The notes below the pieces were generated by a model, which was given only the letters and a program-made list of their open reading frames with translations, was not told the DNA's origin and did not search any database. A DNA stretch of 64,000 bases, taken from contig OW051471.1 in NCBI GenBank assembly GCA_932521025.1, forward strand, positions 10,478,001 through 10,542,000, read 5' to 3'. The position numbers and the translations under genes were made by a program. Shown in pieces: positions 12,405-23,097 of this stretch (its first letter is position 1; each line of letters begins with the position of its first letter). Source of the stretch: Oscheius onirici. Taxonomy: Eukaryota; Nematoda; Chromadorea; Rhabditida; Rhabditidae.

Positions 12405-13165
12405 CTATCTAAAGCGCGTTTTGGTAATCAACACTTGGACAGCCGTAGTTATGTACATACGTGAGCGCTGCAGGCGCAAGGGCGGCGAAAGTCGTAGACG
12501 GCTAGTGACATAACAAAACATAACAAAGGCTATCTTGAATCCAGGGGCGAAGTTTTTGGTAGTATCTTCTTGATTGCTGGTCTCAGTAGAATCTTCTCTA
12601 TCAGTGTTTTCTTTCGAAACATCCGCGTCAGGTTCAGAAGTAGGCTCGGTCACAGTAGAAGCAAGTCCAGTTGTAGTAGGTAGCTAAGGACTCTAGGATT
12701 GAGGCAGCCGTATTCGTATATCTCCTCTTTAAAGTCTCCGTAATCTTTATATGAAAATCGGGAATCACACTGAACCGCTACCTCATCTTTGCAAATTTGA
12801 AGAGTAACGTTCTTTAGAGGTTTATTCATAGATCGTTTACTACAAAAATTACTTTGAATCAAAATTACAGTTACCTTGAGGACACCATTTTTCGGTTTTG
12901 GTTGCAGTTGATGGAACTGTGGAGCCGGCAGAGAACCAATGAGCTTCGGGGTTGTAATATTTGGAACTATGACCAGACAGCCATCCGTAAGACAGCAGCA
13001 AGTTATATATTTGTCGTTCATTGGTCCCTGTTCTTCACAACCATTACAAAAAAGCGTAAGGTCGGGAGACTGGCAGCCGTAATCGAATATCTGTTCCATT
13101 TCATCACTGTTCAAACTTACCGGTTGATAGTAGATTATTAGTGAGCAATAACGAGAAGTAGACAA
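12405..13165 (-). CDS. Cys-rich ET-module/Ly6-like secreted protein, start unresolved
   Basis: The main exon reads ...IFDYGCQSPDLTLFCNGC... then ITCCCLTDGC. The closing C-C-C-x-T-D-x-C resembles the end of nematode ET modules and three-finger Ly6 folds (CCxxDxCN). A second, shortened module begins further on (VAVQCDSRFSYKDYGDF, then EEIYEYGC) but lacks the CCC end. A 47-nt intron probably joins it to an acidic Ser/Thr/Glu linker and a short hydrophobic C-terminus (IAFVMFCYV) that could be a GPI signal. A good signal peptide (MFVCLLLVIAH) sits just upstream at ~13174 but in another frame, so either an unseen splice or a small indel separates it. Confidence 0.55.
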
Positions 13166-13179
13166 ACGAACATGGTTGT

Positions 13180-13652
13180 CTTCTGGAGAGGCGACCTTCC
13201 TTGGAGAGCGACGAACAGCAAGTGACTAATTTCTAGAACATCAAACAAGGTGTTTAGTTCTCACAATAGTGGACAAGTTATAACCTTTATGCAAACTTTT
13301 TGAAGATGTGCTGTATGCTTTATTGCACACCAATTAAAGTTTTTTACTAATGTTTTTTACTATCGTGAAACTCTTGTTAAGCATCTTTTGCCTTTTGCTA
13401 AACAAGGCTTACAACGCCCTTTCAGGGCTAAAGTTACCCACGCCAATTAAAACTTTCGACAGACACACACAAAAAGACTTGAGAGAAATTTAAAGTGAAT
13501 TCTAAATTGGTAATTTGCCATTATCCCTTTGAAACTTTTGAAAGAATAAATCCCTTTTTTCTTCAAGTTCTCCACGGCAAACTGGATTTGTTTTATCGCC
13601 CCTTATCAACAGAGATCCGCTCTGCGCTAGCGGTTAGCCGTTCAGCCTTTGA
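13180..13652. other. Intergenic; no gene seen
   Basis: AT-rich spacer between divergent genes. Nothing supported apart from the likely promoter of the downstream lectin. Confidence 0.4.
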
Positions 13653-14506
13653 ATGCTTCCGTTGATCAAATTTTTCCTTCTTCATTTTGCACTCTCACCG
13701 TTAGTTCAAAGCTGTATTCCAACTTACATTTATGAAGGTATAGGTTTAAACAAAAATGAAATTTGCCTGTAGTTGAGACAACGACAAGTACTACTAGTAC
13801 CAGTACCACAACTACAACATCCACAACTACAACTTCGACAACAACAACTACAACGACGTTATGTGGGTGTTACAAACTGATTTTTCTTCTCTTCTGTGTT
13901 TCTATGTCGATCGCACACACAGTAAGTAACAAAAGGCTAAAACTCATTTAATTTCAGTGGCGTGTGCCTCTGGCTGGCAACAGCCTAATCCGGCAACTGG
14001 ATACGAATACTGCTTTGTCAGCACGGTAGCAGTGTTTGCAGATGCTCAAGCCATGTGCATGGCGATGGGTGCTGGCACACCTTCGGTAGAGAATGTTGCT
14101 GAAAGGGATTATTTACTTAGTAAGCAACTTTTCGGGCTTCTATAAATTTTTCGTAGGTCTTGCTGGAAATGGACAAATGTGGCTCGGAGGAATGCGTCTT
14201 TGCGACGCAACTCTAGGCGCTGGACAAGGTGCAAACTGTTGGGAGTGGTTGGATGGCTCAACGGTAAAAATATAACAAAAGTCAATCTAATGAAATTTTA
14301 GTGGACCTATCATCCATTTTTCTGTTGCACAGAGCCAAGTGGTACGCGAGCGACAGAAGGATGTCTAGCAGTGAGTATGATAATTTTTTATTTTTTTAAA
14401 TAATATTTTGTGCAATTTTCAGATGAACTACATGAACCAAGGAACTTTCGTAGATGCTGCTTGCGGCTCACAATTTCACTACGTTTGTAAAAGATTAGCT
14501 ATGTGA
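13653..14506 (+). CDS. Secreted C-type lectin with Thr-rich stalk, paralog 1
   Basis: Secreted carbohydrate- or ligand-binding protein. Exon 1 (13653-13737) encodes a signal peptide (MLPLIKFFLLHFALSPLVQS) and C-I-P-T-Y-I-Y-E. Exon 2 is a near-pure Thr/Ser stalk (VETTTSTTSTSTTTT...), a mucin-like linker. The lectin domain spans the remaining exons: CASGWQQP, ATGYEYCFV, FADAQAMCMAMGAG, MWLGGMRLCDA, CWEWLDGS, and the closing HYVCKRL before TGA at 14504. The Cys pattern and WLG/WEW motifs fit nematode clec domains. Introns are 35-95 nt. It is a close paralog of 19007-19816 with the same exon structure, so the pair arose by duplication around the Hog gene. It runs convergent to the Hog gene, with about 50 nt between stops. 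Confidence 0.88.
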
Positions 14507-14557
14507 TAATAATTTTATTTAAAAAATAACAATTAATTTTTAACAAAGTCGATCATG

Positions 14558-17500
14558 TCAATGAGTATCGGGACAAAGGATGGAAATTCGAGCTCTTGTC
14601 GTTTCCAAAAACTTATGTAGTCGGTGAATAATTGAAGATAGGAGACAAACTGCAACGAGCATGGTATTGTCATAATTTAAGAAACTCATATTAAAGTAAG
14701 TCGTCATTAAAACTTGTTCATAAAGTTCTGCAAAACAAGAAGACAATATGTCGTTCACAATTAGTCGGCCATTATCAACTTGGGGAGCATAAACACCAAC
14801 GGATTCTAGTTTTATAACACCGATAACTTGTTCAAGTTTCCACCGACCCTGAAAATGATTTTTTTTTTTAATAAAATTGAAACTCACGTCTTCCAAGACG
14901 TACAAACAATCTCCGCTTTTGACAGTCTTTGCAAAAACTTCACCTTTCTCTGGAATCCTTTCAACAGTTTCGTTGCAATCTGAAGCAGTTACTTGCGAAT
15001 AAGCACAAGACTAACATGAACTCCGTGTTTTGTAAATAAGATGCCGTGGGGTGAGTTTCAGTAGTCGGGACTCAGTTTTAATTTGCAGGAAGGTCGTTTT
15101 TAGTGCGGGGTCACGGTGAATCCAGTGAACTATCGGAGCATAGAAGATCTGGAAGATGTACGTGTGAGCAAAAAAAAACAAAAGATAAGGCTGAAAATCG
15201 TCAGGGCAATCATAGGCTGGGACATAATCAGATAAGACTGATAAAAAACCTACTTCTCGTGCATTTGCAGTCAAGATCATGTCTCCAACTCTTATTTCAT
15301 CCATCCTTCTCGGTTCTGCTGGTGTTCTTACTAGAGTGTCTGCAGAGAAACAGTTGAAAGCAGAGAGGATTTGGTTTCCAACCCTCACATCAAGCAAGTT
15401 GAACGGTAGGACAGGAACAACGACGTTTGGGGGAACGGGAGGAGGCACAGCAGGAGCGGCATTCACAGCGACAGCCTGTGCTTGAGCCTGCGCCTGTGCT
15501 TGTGCCTGAGACTGCGATTGAGCATTGGAATTCGAATTGGAATTGGAGTTTGAATTCGAGTTCGAATTGCTGTTAGAGTTGCTGTTGGAATTCGAATTTG
15601 AATTTGAATTGCTGTTGGCGTTGCTGTTGCTGTTTGCGTTTGCATTACTGTTCGCATTAGCATTTGCATTGGCATTTGCCACAGCTGGTGCTGCAGCAGC
15701 AGCAGCGGCTGACTCGAAGCCATGGCTCGGAACCACGTCACTGTCAAGAAACTCGCCGGGGAGAGGATTCTTAAAATGTCTCATATTCTAAGCAATACTG
15801 AAAACTTACGATATCAGTTTGAAAAATGAGAGCATGAAACTGGAACAAATCCAGTTTGCAGGTGATGTCAGTTTGCCGAGAACCTGGGGAGTTCCAGATG
15901 AAGTTTCCTCTTGATACCACTGTCTCTACTCGAGCATTGAATTGACTTTGAGCTGATCGTGCCAGAGCCTTAATTGTGTACCTGTTGCTTTAGGTAAAAG
16001 GACAAAAAGGAAGCAGTCAAGTCTCACACAAGGTTTTGAATTTTGAACGAATTGTTGAATGTTGAATCCTCGATTTTTTGAATTTGAATGTTGAATTCCA
16101 ACGAACCACATGCTCCGGACCACTTCCTGTTAGACGATGGAAAACGAGTTAATTATATAACCCCATTGAGCACGGGTTACTGGACAGTACGGGTGCGAAC
16201 GCGGCAAACCAAACCTAATTAGCGTCTTTTCTGGTAGCACGTTTAAAATGTCGGTTCAAGATAATTATTTTCGAATATGTTTCACTCACCCTCGATACTT
16301 CATTTGTATCCATTTTGGTGAAATCGAGACGGGAAGACTGGTGCAATGTTTGAGAGATAGAAAAACGAAGAGTTCGGTTGCAGCACGTGGCTCCTGTACT
16401 TAACAAAATAGAATTTATTGGAATCTCTTACCTTCAAGCACAGTGCTGTTTTCGGAACATCCTACAAAAGAAGTATGACCATTGTCCGCAAAATGATCTT
16501 CTCCAATTGAATAATTTCCAGCGGGAGTGCTCCATGCCATTATGTGGTACTGATCGGCTTTAAATTTGCAGGTGCAGTCTCCATTATGATGACTTGCAAG
16601 ATGGAATGGAGACTGCGAAATGATCATTTCCAGCGGCTCGTTGATGGCGACTTCTGCTGCTTTTCGGATGTTCTAAAAATAGTTTTTACATTCTCGAGAC
16701 GAATGAGGAAAATGAAACGTCACTGAAGTTATCTTACAGAACCTACCGTCGCCACAAATCGTTTGTCAATAACATTGAAGGAATCGTCACTCTTCATATC
16801 CAAAATACTGGTGTGCATAGACTGGAATAGCTCCATATGACAGCACTTCATGCCATCCCTCTTATCGTGGTCGCAATGGGAATTCTTTGGAAAGCCAAGA
16901 CGATAGCCGTCTGTCTCTAGCTCGACTCCACCATGTAAACTAATAACGCCGGGCAATGTTTCATTAGGTGTTCCTAATGGCTCGTCATTTGACACATCAC
17001 GATAAATAGCCTCTTGTTCCTTGTCGTAGGCGTTGTACTGAAAATGGAGCTATAGCGTTTAGGCTCAACCTACACCGGATTGATGAGGTGCCTCATAGGC
17101 CATTACTGTAACTCCATAACGATGGAACTTGCAGAAGAAGTCGCCAATGGAGTAAGTTACAAGTGTGAACTCGTCGTACGACGAAATGACTTCCATAGCT
17201 CGGGCGAATTGAGCTTGAACTCGTTTCTTTATAAGCTGAAAAGGATCGAATAAAACGACTATTTTAGCTTACAAGATTTTAATTCTAACGACTCACATTA
17301 GCCACAACTCCGAGAGTTTCACAGCTTGTGTTAAAAACTGGTGATGTATGCAACTCATCCATGGCATCCCGCATCAACAGGTACATGTTTCTATCACAGC
17401 ATTTATTGCCATCCCTTCGTCTTCTTTTGCAATGTGTTCCCGTTTTCAAATCGGCAACAGGATCCTCTCGAATGTCTGGCCATTCCTCCCGTTCGTAGCC

Positions 17501-18677
17501 TGGATCAAAATCTGAACCGAGCGCTTCCTCGTGGTCGATGGTACGCAGAAAACTTTCATTTGCGATGTCGGTCAAATTGTAGTGTTTCTGGAAAGTTTTT
17601 ATAAAAAAAGTGATGAAAGTTAGACTAACCTTTCCAGGTGTTTGATAAGCGACAACGTGTAGTCCATTAGTTCGGATTTTGCATATTCTCTGTCCATGGT
17701 AATAACTGGAGAGGACAAAGTCTTCACTGCTGATGATAACTTCAAACGAATGATCATACATTTCGTGGATTGCTTCTTGCCATTTCTTTAAAAAAAAAAG
17801 TTCAAGTTTTGGTTCAATCCATTTTCAATAGTTTCATGACTATTCAAAAAAGTGTCTTTTAACCTTTTTGGATTGAGAGAAAAACCAAAATGACCTGCGT
17901 ATCTCTTTGATCAAACGATACCAAGTTCACACGGCGAAATTCTTCTCGCGCTAACTAAACGTGTTTTAGTGTTCGTGTATAGTCTTAACAGTGTTATCAA
18001 ACACACCAGCCGGCTTCGCCGCCTGTCGACGGTTTTTTTGACTTCTGTTTTCTTCTATACTTCTGATCTCCTCTCTAGTCAATAGTTCTATAGCCAATCG
18101 ATGCCATCTGATCCCTTTCCCAGTCAACCGATCTCTTCTGCTCCCTTCTGATCCCTTCCCCAGTCAAGCGGTCCCTTCTGATCCCTTCTGTTACTGTTCT
18201 ATGTGCTACTCAACAATTTAACAAAAATATTTGGCGAGGAGAGAAGTCGAACCCGGGTCGTCTGTGTGACAGCGGCGACTCTTCCCAATACACCAAAATT
18301 ACGTGGCCATGGACAAACAGACAAACAAACAAACAAACAGAGTCAGCCACAGACACCATAGCAATTTAATATTTTAGATGCTTTGCGGAAATGCGCAAGG
18401 ACGAAACAAACCTTTGCAGTATCTCCTAACGTCTCGTTTCTCAACTCTTTCACATTCATGAGGATATTTTCCAGATCTGGATCGCAACATATTTCGCCAG
18501 CAATGTGAGTTGACAGCTTTTCTATAAAAAATTTGGGAAAATAAAAGTGTCACACTTACTAGGAGTCAGCCTTCTGGAGCATCTCAAAATCCTCTTGGTT
18601 TCAAACTGAATTTTCTTCAACTCTTTTTCAGCATCAAGAAAATAAAGCATCAGCAGAAGGATCAAGATGAAACGCAT
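14558..18677 (-). CDS. Hedgehog-related protein: three ground-like domains plus Hint/Hog domain
   Basis: Start 18677 opens a signal peptide (MRFILILLLMLYFLDA). Three tandem ground-like units follow. Each has a [EK]-C-C-x5-6-L/M signature, then E-[VM]-I-x-S...F...C-K...[AM]-[YW]-x-[TA]-P: unit 1 near 18500 and 17720, unit 2 near 17400 and 17180, unit 3 near 16850 and 16600. A further exon set leads to NFIWNSPGSRQTDITCKLD, an Ala/Asn/Ser/Gln repeat (15486-15680), then a Hint domain: NCFSADTLVRTP (catalytic Cys), IHRDP, LTPRHLIY (TxxH), GVYAPQVDNGRLIV and the end at 14558. Hint domains self-cleave and add cholesterol in Hedgehog. Introns are often 35-40 nt. A TAG at 15011-15013 lies inside a 36-nt GT..AG intron and need not be a stop. 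Confidence 0.82.
15486..15680 (-). repeat. In-frame Asn/Ala/Ser/Gln dipeptide repeat
   Basis: The coding strand of the Hog gene reads NANANANSNANANS, then a run of N-S dipeptides, then Q-S and Q-A dipeptides. The DNA is an imperfect hexamer array (aattcg/aattcc/aacagc types), so codon use varies while the dipeptide pattern is kept. That suggests selection on the protein as well as slippage. Confidence 0.85.
18060..18190. repeat. Low-complexity 'cccttctgat' repeat in Hog intron
   Basis: Imperfect tandem copies of a ~20-nt unit with 'tcccttctgatccctt' and 'cccagtcaa' between 18090 and 18190. It is followed at 18312-18340 by a short (acaa)n microsatellite. All lie in the ~630-nt first large intron of the Hog gene. 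Confidence 0.6.
18230..18306 (-). mobile_element. tRNA-derived SINE-like sequence
   Basis: On the minus strand the sequence has a Pol III A-box-like start (tggtgtattgggaagag), a B-box-like ggttcgactt about 35 nt on, and ends able to pair (ttggtg with cgccaa). The T-arm does not fold well, so it is not a working tRNA. It lies in a Hog intron next to the low-complexity repeat. Likely a SINE head or a tRNA pseudogene. Confidence 0.5.
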
Positions 18678-19006
18678 TGTCGATAAGAGACAATTGCGGG
18701 GGCATATCGGATAAGCCGCACACGAGCTTAGTCTCGACAGAAGCTGGACAGGTTTTTCTCGTCTCCGCAGAAAATTCACTGGAAGAATACAGTAAGGTTA
18801 TATAAGATGGCATTTTGTTATTATGCATTCTGCTCCCAGAACGGTTCAACAGAAATGCAAAAAATGAAATGCGTTAATTATACCATAGCTGCAATTTTCT
18901 ATGCCCGGACATAGCAATCATTCTGAACGGTGGCCGTATAATTTCAATTTCAGCGAAACGAGTTCACGCTATCGCGCATCATTTGAACTAGCTGATCCGC
19001 CAAGAA

Positions 19007-19816
19007 ATGTTTGAACTTAACTTTTTCTTGTTAAGTTTACTCATCCCGGTAATACAAACTTGTATCCCAACCCACACCTACGAAGGCACAGTTTTTCAAA
19101 GTTGTTAGTATGCTCATTTTTAGTCGAAACGACCACAACTAGCACAAGTACGAGCACAACAACTACCACTACATCCACAACAACGACTTCGACGACAACG
19201 ACTACAACGACGTGTTAGTTTTTTCAAACTTCGCTAAAATTTCCAAGAATTTATATTTAGTAGTAGAGTGCGCTACTGGTTGGATGGAAAACGCCGCAAA
19301 TGGTTATGAATACTGTTTTGTCGCCACCGTTACTACATTTGCTAATGCACAAGCCATGTGTATGTCAATGGGTGCCGGTCTACCTTCAATAGTGGACGAT
19401 GCCGAAAGGATGTTTGTTCGGAGTAATCTCTATTCTTGAGAAAAAAGTCAAATCATTTGCAGATCTCGCTCCAACTGGTCAAATGTGGCTTGGAGCTACT
19501 CGTCTTTGTGATGCAACAGGAGTTGCTGGACAAAGTGATACCTGTTGGGAATGGATTGATGGCACGCCGGTAGACACTGCGGAGGATGATCATATACACA
19601 TTTTCAGTTCACTTATCATCCATGGTTTAATGTTGATCCGAGTGGAAATCGAGCCTCAGAACCCTGCTTGTTGGTGAGTATTGTCCTTCCATACCCTTTT
19701 CTGCGCCAAGACCCTAATAAAACAGTTTTCAGATGAACTACATGAATTCAGGGCTATTCACGGATGGTAGTTGCCAAAATCCGCAGCAACATTATGTTTG
19801 TAAACGATTGGTGTAA
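19007..19816 (+). CDS. Secreted C-type lectin with Thr-rich stalk, paralog 2
   Basis: Paralog of 13653-14506. Exon 1 gives a signal peptide (MFELNFFLLSLLIPVIQT) and C-I-P-T-H-T-Y-E. The stalk (VETTTTSTSTSTTTT) and lectin exons follow: CATGWMENA, NGYEYCFVATV, AMCMSMGAGLPS, MWLGATRLCDA, CWEWIDG, and the closing HYVCKRLV before TAA at 19814. To keep the frame found in paralog 1, exon 1 must end at 'tacgaag' followed by gcacag. This intron would then start with GC rather than the GT of paralog 1 (gtatag). It ends in tttttag. Confidence 0.85.
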
Positions 19817-19879
19817 ATAAATTCCGTCAGCGTTTTTTATTGTAAACTTTGATATTCGATAAAAAATAACAATGTCACA

Positions 19880-20399
19880 TCATGCAACGGGACTAGCCTC
19901 ACAGAGATAGTGCTTCTTCTTGTGGCAGAGATCAGTCCTGAAATATAGTTTCTCTAGTCGTTTCAAACCTCAACTTACGCTCAAGTCAAGTCTCCTTTCC
20001 TCATCCAGACGCAGCTGGTGGCACTTGGACTGGCAGGCTGGGCAAAGCCCCAGTTTGTGTAGTCTACCATGCTCACATCTTCCCAAATCATATCCAGTTG
20101 CGGATAGTCGAAAGTGAGTCCAATCCAGAAGTGTTCAGCTCCGGAGACGTTGTTATGAACAAAAGTGTTCTCAAAAGCATTGTGGATGGATACCAGATGA
20201 CCCCCGATCAATTTTGAACATGACTTTTCGGCATCTTTGAAGCTTTCCTCCTTGTTAACGTATTTGTAACACCTGGACAGTTTTATTTCAGTAAATACAC
20301 TCACTTGTTTTAGGAAGAAAAATAATTGTAGCCTGATGGACAATTTTGAGCGAAAATAAAGCTGACAAACGAGAGAACAAAAAGAGAAAGCCGGAGCAT
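19880..20399 (-). pseudogene. C-type lectin, probably broken
   Basis: Signal peptide from 20399 (MLRLSLFVLSFVSFIFAQ), then N-C-P-S-G-Y-N-Y-F-S-S and an in-frame TAA just before the first intron. The next exon continues the domain (CYKYVNKEESFKDAEKSC, FWIGLTFDYPQ, TSCVWMRKGDLT). It then meets an in-frame TGA where relatives have Trp, before the last exon reads TDLCHKKKHYLCEAS. So a full single-domain lectin is recognisable with two nonsense codons. No alternative splice I can find avoids both. Either a recent pseudogene or sequence error. Confidence 0.7.
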
Positions 20400-20719
20400 G
20401 GCAGCTGGAAAAAGATGATAAGATTGCTTTATCAGGGTCGTCAAAGGATGCTGAAAGTGTTCTTAAAGAGGTAGTCAAAATTGCGTTTATTTAGAGAAAA
20501 CCGGCTCGCAAAACCAAAATCCACCGTTTTTAGTTCTCAAACAGAGTGAAAAGAGTTTAATGCTATACATTTTTATTCGCCCAAATGAACCATATATTGT
20601 CTAATCGATGTCTTCATGGACGATGGTAGGTTCTATTGGAGTTTTCTAGTTAAGCTGTCAGCTTATAAAGCTACCAGACTTTCTATTCTCTTTGGTGGCA
20701 CATACGTTGCCTGCTTCCA

Positions 20720-22070
20720 GATAGTGGTTTTGGGTTCAAAAGCAGGTCAAGTCTTAGCGTCGCTTTTGGATTTTACGGCTGCGTCCTTTGCCAAAAATCA
20801 ATAAGCCAACTTTGCAAAGTTCCACCGACGACTACGACTTTACCAACTACGACCCATGAACCAGATGATTGCAAGACCATCATCTACGACCAGGACAAAA
20901 TGTATGGAGTCATCAAGCTCGAGTCAAAGTGAGTCTAGTTTTTTCCCAACTTGAGAACAATAGAAATATTTTAGACCCGAATGGTGTCAACCAGTCGAAT
21001 GCCATTTCGTGATTCTTCCTACCACGCACTATCTTGACTATGGACGTGTACAACCAGAACCGCTTTATTGACACCAAGGTCTACTACTACTCGCCAGATC
21101 TTGAGGATAAAGACGCACTCATTTACGTAGCAAAAGACTATCATCGAACATGGTTTAATGCTCCGGAAAACTTTGGTTTCTACATTACTGTCACGAATGA
21201 GAGGCCTGCTATATCACCGGAATTGTACTCCTTCAAAAAATTCCAAAAATGTAAGTTAACTTCAAACATGATATTTTTGGCAAAATGTTCCATGTGTGCA
21301 TGTTAGGAATATCACCAGCGGTCTGCGACGGTAGGCGTCGCCTTGACGTTCAACTGAACGTAACAAATTCTGTCCGAGTTATGTATTCCAACCCAGCTCG
21401 AATGCTTTCAACAAAACCTAATTTGCCTCAACTAGCTTGTTTTCACTCAAAACAAAAAAGAAAACACCCAAAACCCAGTTCAAAAAAATCTAATTCTAAC
21501 ACTGTCTAACTTCTTTTGAGAGGTTCGAGGTCCCGGAAAATTCCACATACAGAGTCCATCACAGACATTTTGCTTCAGATAGTTAAAACTACCTCATCTA
21601 TCTTTTTAGCCGCCCTTACGCGTTTCTGTCCTAAACCGTTTCTGAAGGCTACTAAGACTCCGCAGAGTCTTCAAATTTCTGGATGACTACGGACTGGATG
21701 TGCCTTTCGCTTTGAAACTGAGCTTCATCCCATCCGTCTTCTGGCCAGTTGCAAGGACACAAATCTGAACATCAAGGCAAACTTGGCCAACAGTACCAAA
21801 ATTTACAAGGAAATCGATGTGATTCGTAAGACCGTAAGTTCACCAGCCCTTCGATAAATTTCAATGCTTTCAGCTGTCGCGGATTCAATCGAGTTCAGAC
21901 CACTTCTCGTTATCCCCATCGTTGCCATTGTATCGATTCTCCTGACTGTTGCTTTTATCCTTTCTTACAAGAAGTTCGTCAGGAAAAGTATTGTGCCTCA
22001 TGAAGTCGAGAACCCGATTCTCTCCTTCTCGGTCGACCAAGATTCTGTTCTTTTTCATGATAAGAAGTAG
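20720..22070 (+). CDS. CUB-like single-pass membrane protein, possibly frameshifted
   Basis: An exon with a Cys-rich N-terminal part and a short Thr stalk (VPPTTTTLPTTTHEP) leads to DDCKTIIYDQDKMYGVIKLES. After a 37-nt intron the next exon gives PEWCQPVECHFVILPTT, then in another frame ILTMDVYNQNRFIDTKVYYY and NAPENFGFYITVTNE, which resembles nematode CUB-like domains. One extra base at ~21025 (within 'accacgcact') accounts for the frame change. A later exon (~21690-21815) and a final exon (from 21873) encode a membrane helix (PLLVIPIVAIVSILLTVAFI) and a cytoplasmic tail ending at 22070. The start is unresolved. A dispersed repeat lies in the large intron. Confidence 0.6.
21318..21575 (+). 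repeat. Dispersed repeat, copy 2
   Basis: Related to 9595-9830 in the same orientation. It lies within the ~0.4-kb intron of the CUB-like gene, whose neighbouring introns are under 60 nt, so it is probably an insertion. Confidence 0.5.
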
Positions 22071-22116
22071 TCTCAATAAACTTGACATTCCTCGAATAAA
22101 ATACATGGCATGTTTA

Positions 22117-22944
22117 TTAGACTGAGCTCATTACAATAATTACTGCCACCAATGAAAAACTTAGAATACCAGATACTCCTCTGGTTGTAGTTTGAGGAGG
22201 TTTTGGTGTGCTAGTAGAGGTTGAGGTGGCTGCAGCAGTCGTGACGACCATAGACGTGACTGGAGGCTCAGTGGCTTTGGTCGTGACTGGAGGCTCCGTT
22301 GAAGCCGAAGATGTAGTTTGGCCGTTTCTCTGGTGCTCAGTTGGACAGATTGGGCTAGGCGTCGGAGTGATGCTTGATGGATCCACTGAACACATGTAGG
22401 GATGTTCTTCGAAGCATTTGTCTTTTCTGAAACTTCTCTTAGTTCATTTCAACCCAGACTCACATCCAAGTTCCAGCTTGGGAAGTTACATACGCACATT
22501 GCTCTGAAGCATCATCCGGTTGACTAGTATTCCAGTTCGTGTACATTGTAGCTGTATCGACATTGACGCCAACCCAAGACCAAACATTCGAGCGGAGTTG
22601 ACTCAATCCAATCCAAAATGGCTTGCTTCCAGCCGCATTTGCCGCGACCATGTTCTCGTATCCGCTTTGGATGTAAATCAGATTGCCTCCAAGAGTTCGG
22701 CAGTCTTCTTGGGCATCCAGCCAACTTTTTGATATGTTTGAGAACTTGACGCATCTGAAAAGACTCATGAATGAATCGTCGTAGAGGACATTATGCTTTG
22801 CTCACTTATTCTAGGCTTTTCGAATTTTTAAGAGACAAAACCTGAAGCTTACTTAGTGAATTCCATCCAAAAATTGAAGCCTGGAGGACAATCACTGTGA
22901 ACGACAGCGACAGCAACAAGGAAGCAGAAGACTCGGAGAAGCAT
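22117..22944 (-). CDS. C-type lectin with Thr-rich tail and C-terminal anchor
   Basis: Exon 1 (from 22944) has a signal peptide (MLLRVFCFLVAVAVVHS) and D-C-P-P-G-F-N-F-W. The lectin domain continues as CVKFSNISKSWLDAQEDC, GGNLIYIQSGYEN, KPFWIGLSQLRS, WSWVGVN, YTNWNTSQPDD, QCAYVTSQAGTW, then after a ~36-nt intron KDKCFEEHPYMC. A Pro/Thr/Ser-rich stalk and a hydrophobic end (ILSFSLVAVIIVMSSV) follow, fitting a GPI signal or tail anchor. The WIGL and W-N motifs are present; a canonical EPN/QPD sugar site is represented by Q-P-D. Complete and undamaged. Confidence 0.88.
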
Positions 22945-23097
22945 GAAGACTGATAAGAGATGCGCTGTACCCCTCATTTTAAAGGTAGTTTTTCGCAAGG
23001 AGGAGGAATCTCGGTACCACCAACACAGTCATGAAATCGCCCTCTTATCAGCATCATTCACCCAAAAATGCAAATTGTTGACAGTCAGATGGGACTG

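Noticed and set aside
13615-13650. A-box-like 'gcgctagcggttagccg' suggesting a tRNA
   Set aside because: No B-box follows; the sequence runs into the signal peptide of the lectin gene.
13763-13860. Thr-codon run as a simple microsatellite
   Set aside because: It encodes the in-frame stalk conserved in both lectin paralogs with varied Thr/Ser codons, so it is coding.
15011-15013. In-frame TAG inside the Hint domain of the Hog gene
   Set aside because: It lies inside a 36-nt GT..AG segment (gttagt...cttcag) whose removal joins HLIYKTRSS to CNETVERIPEK in frame, so it is most simply intronic.
18230-18306. Functional tRNA gene
   Set aside because: The T-arm and anticodon arm do not fold well and the B-box deviates; treated as SINE-like.
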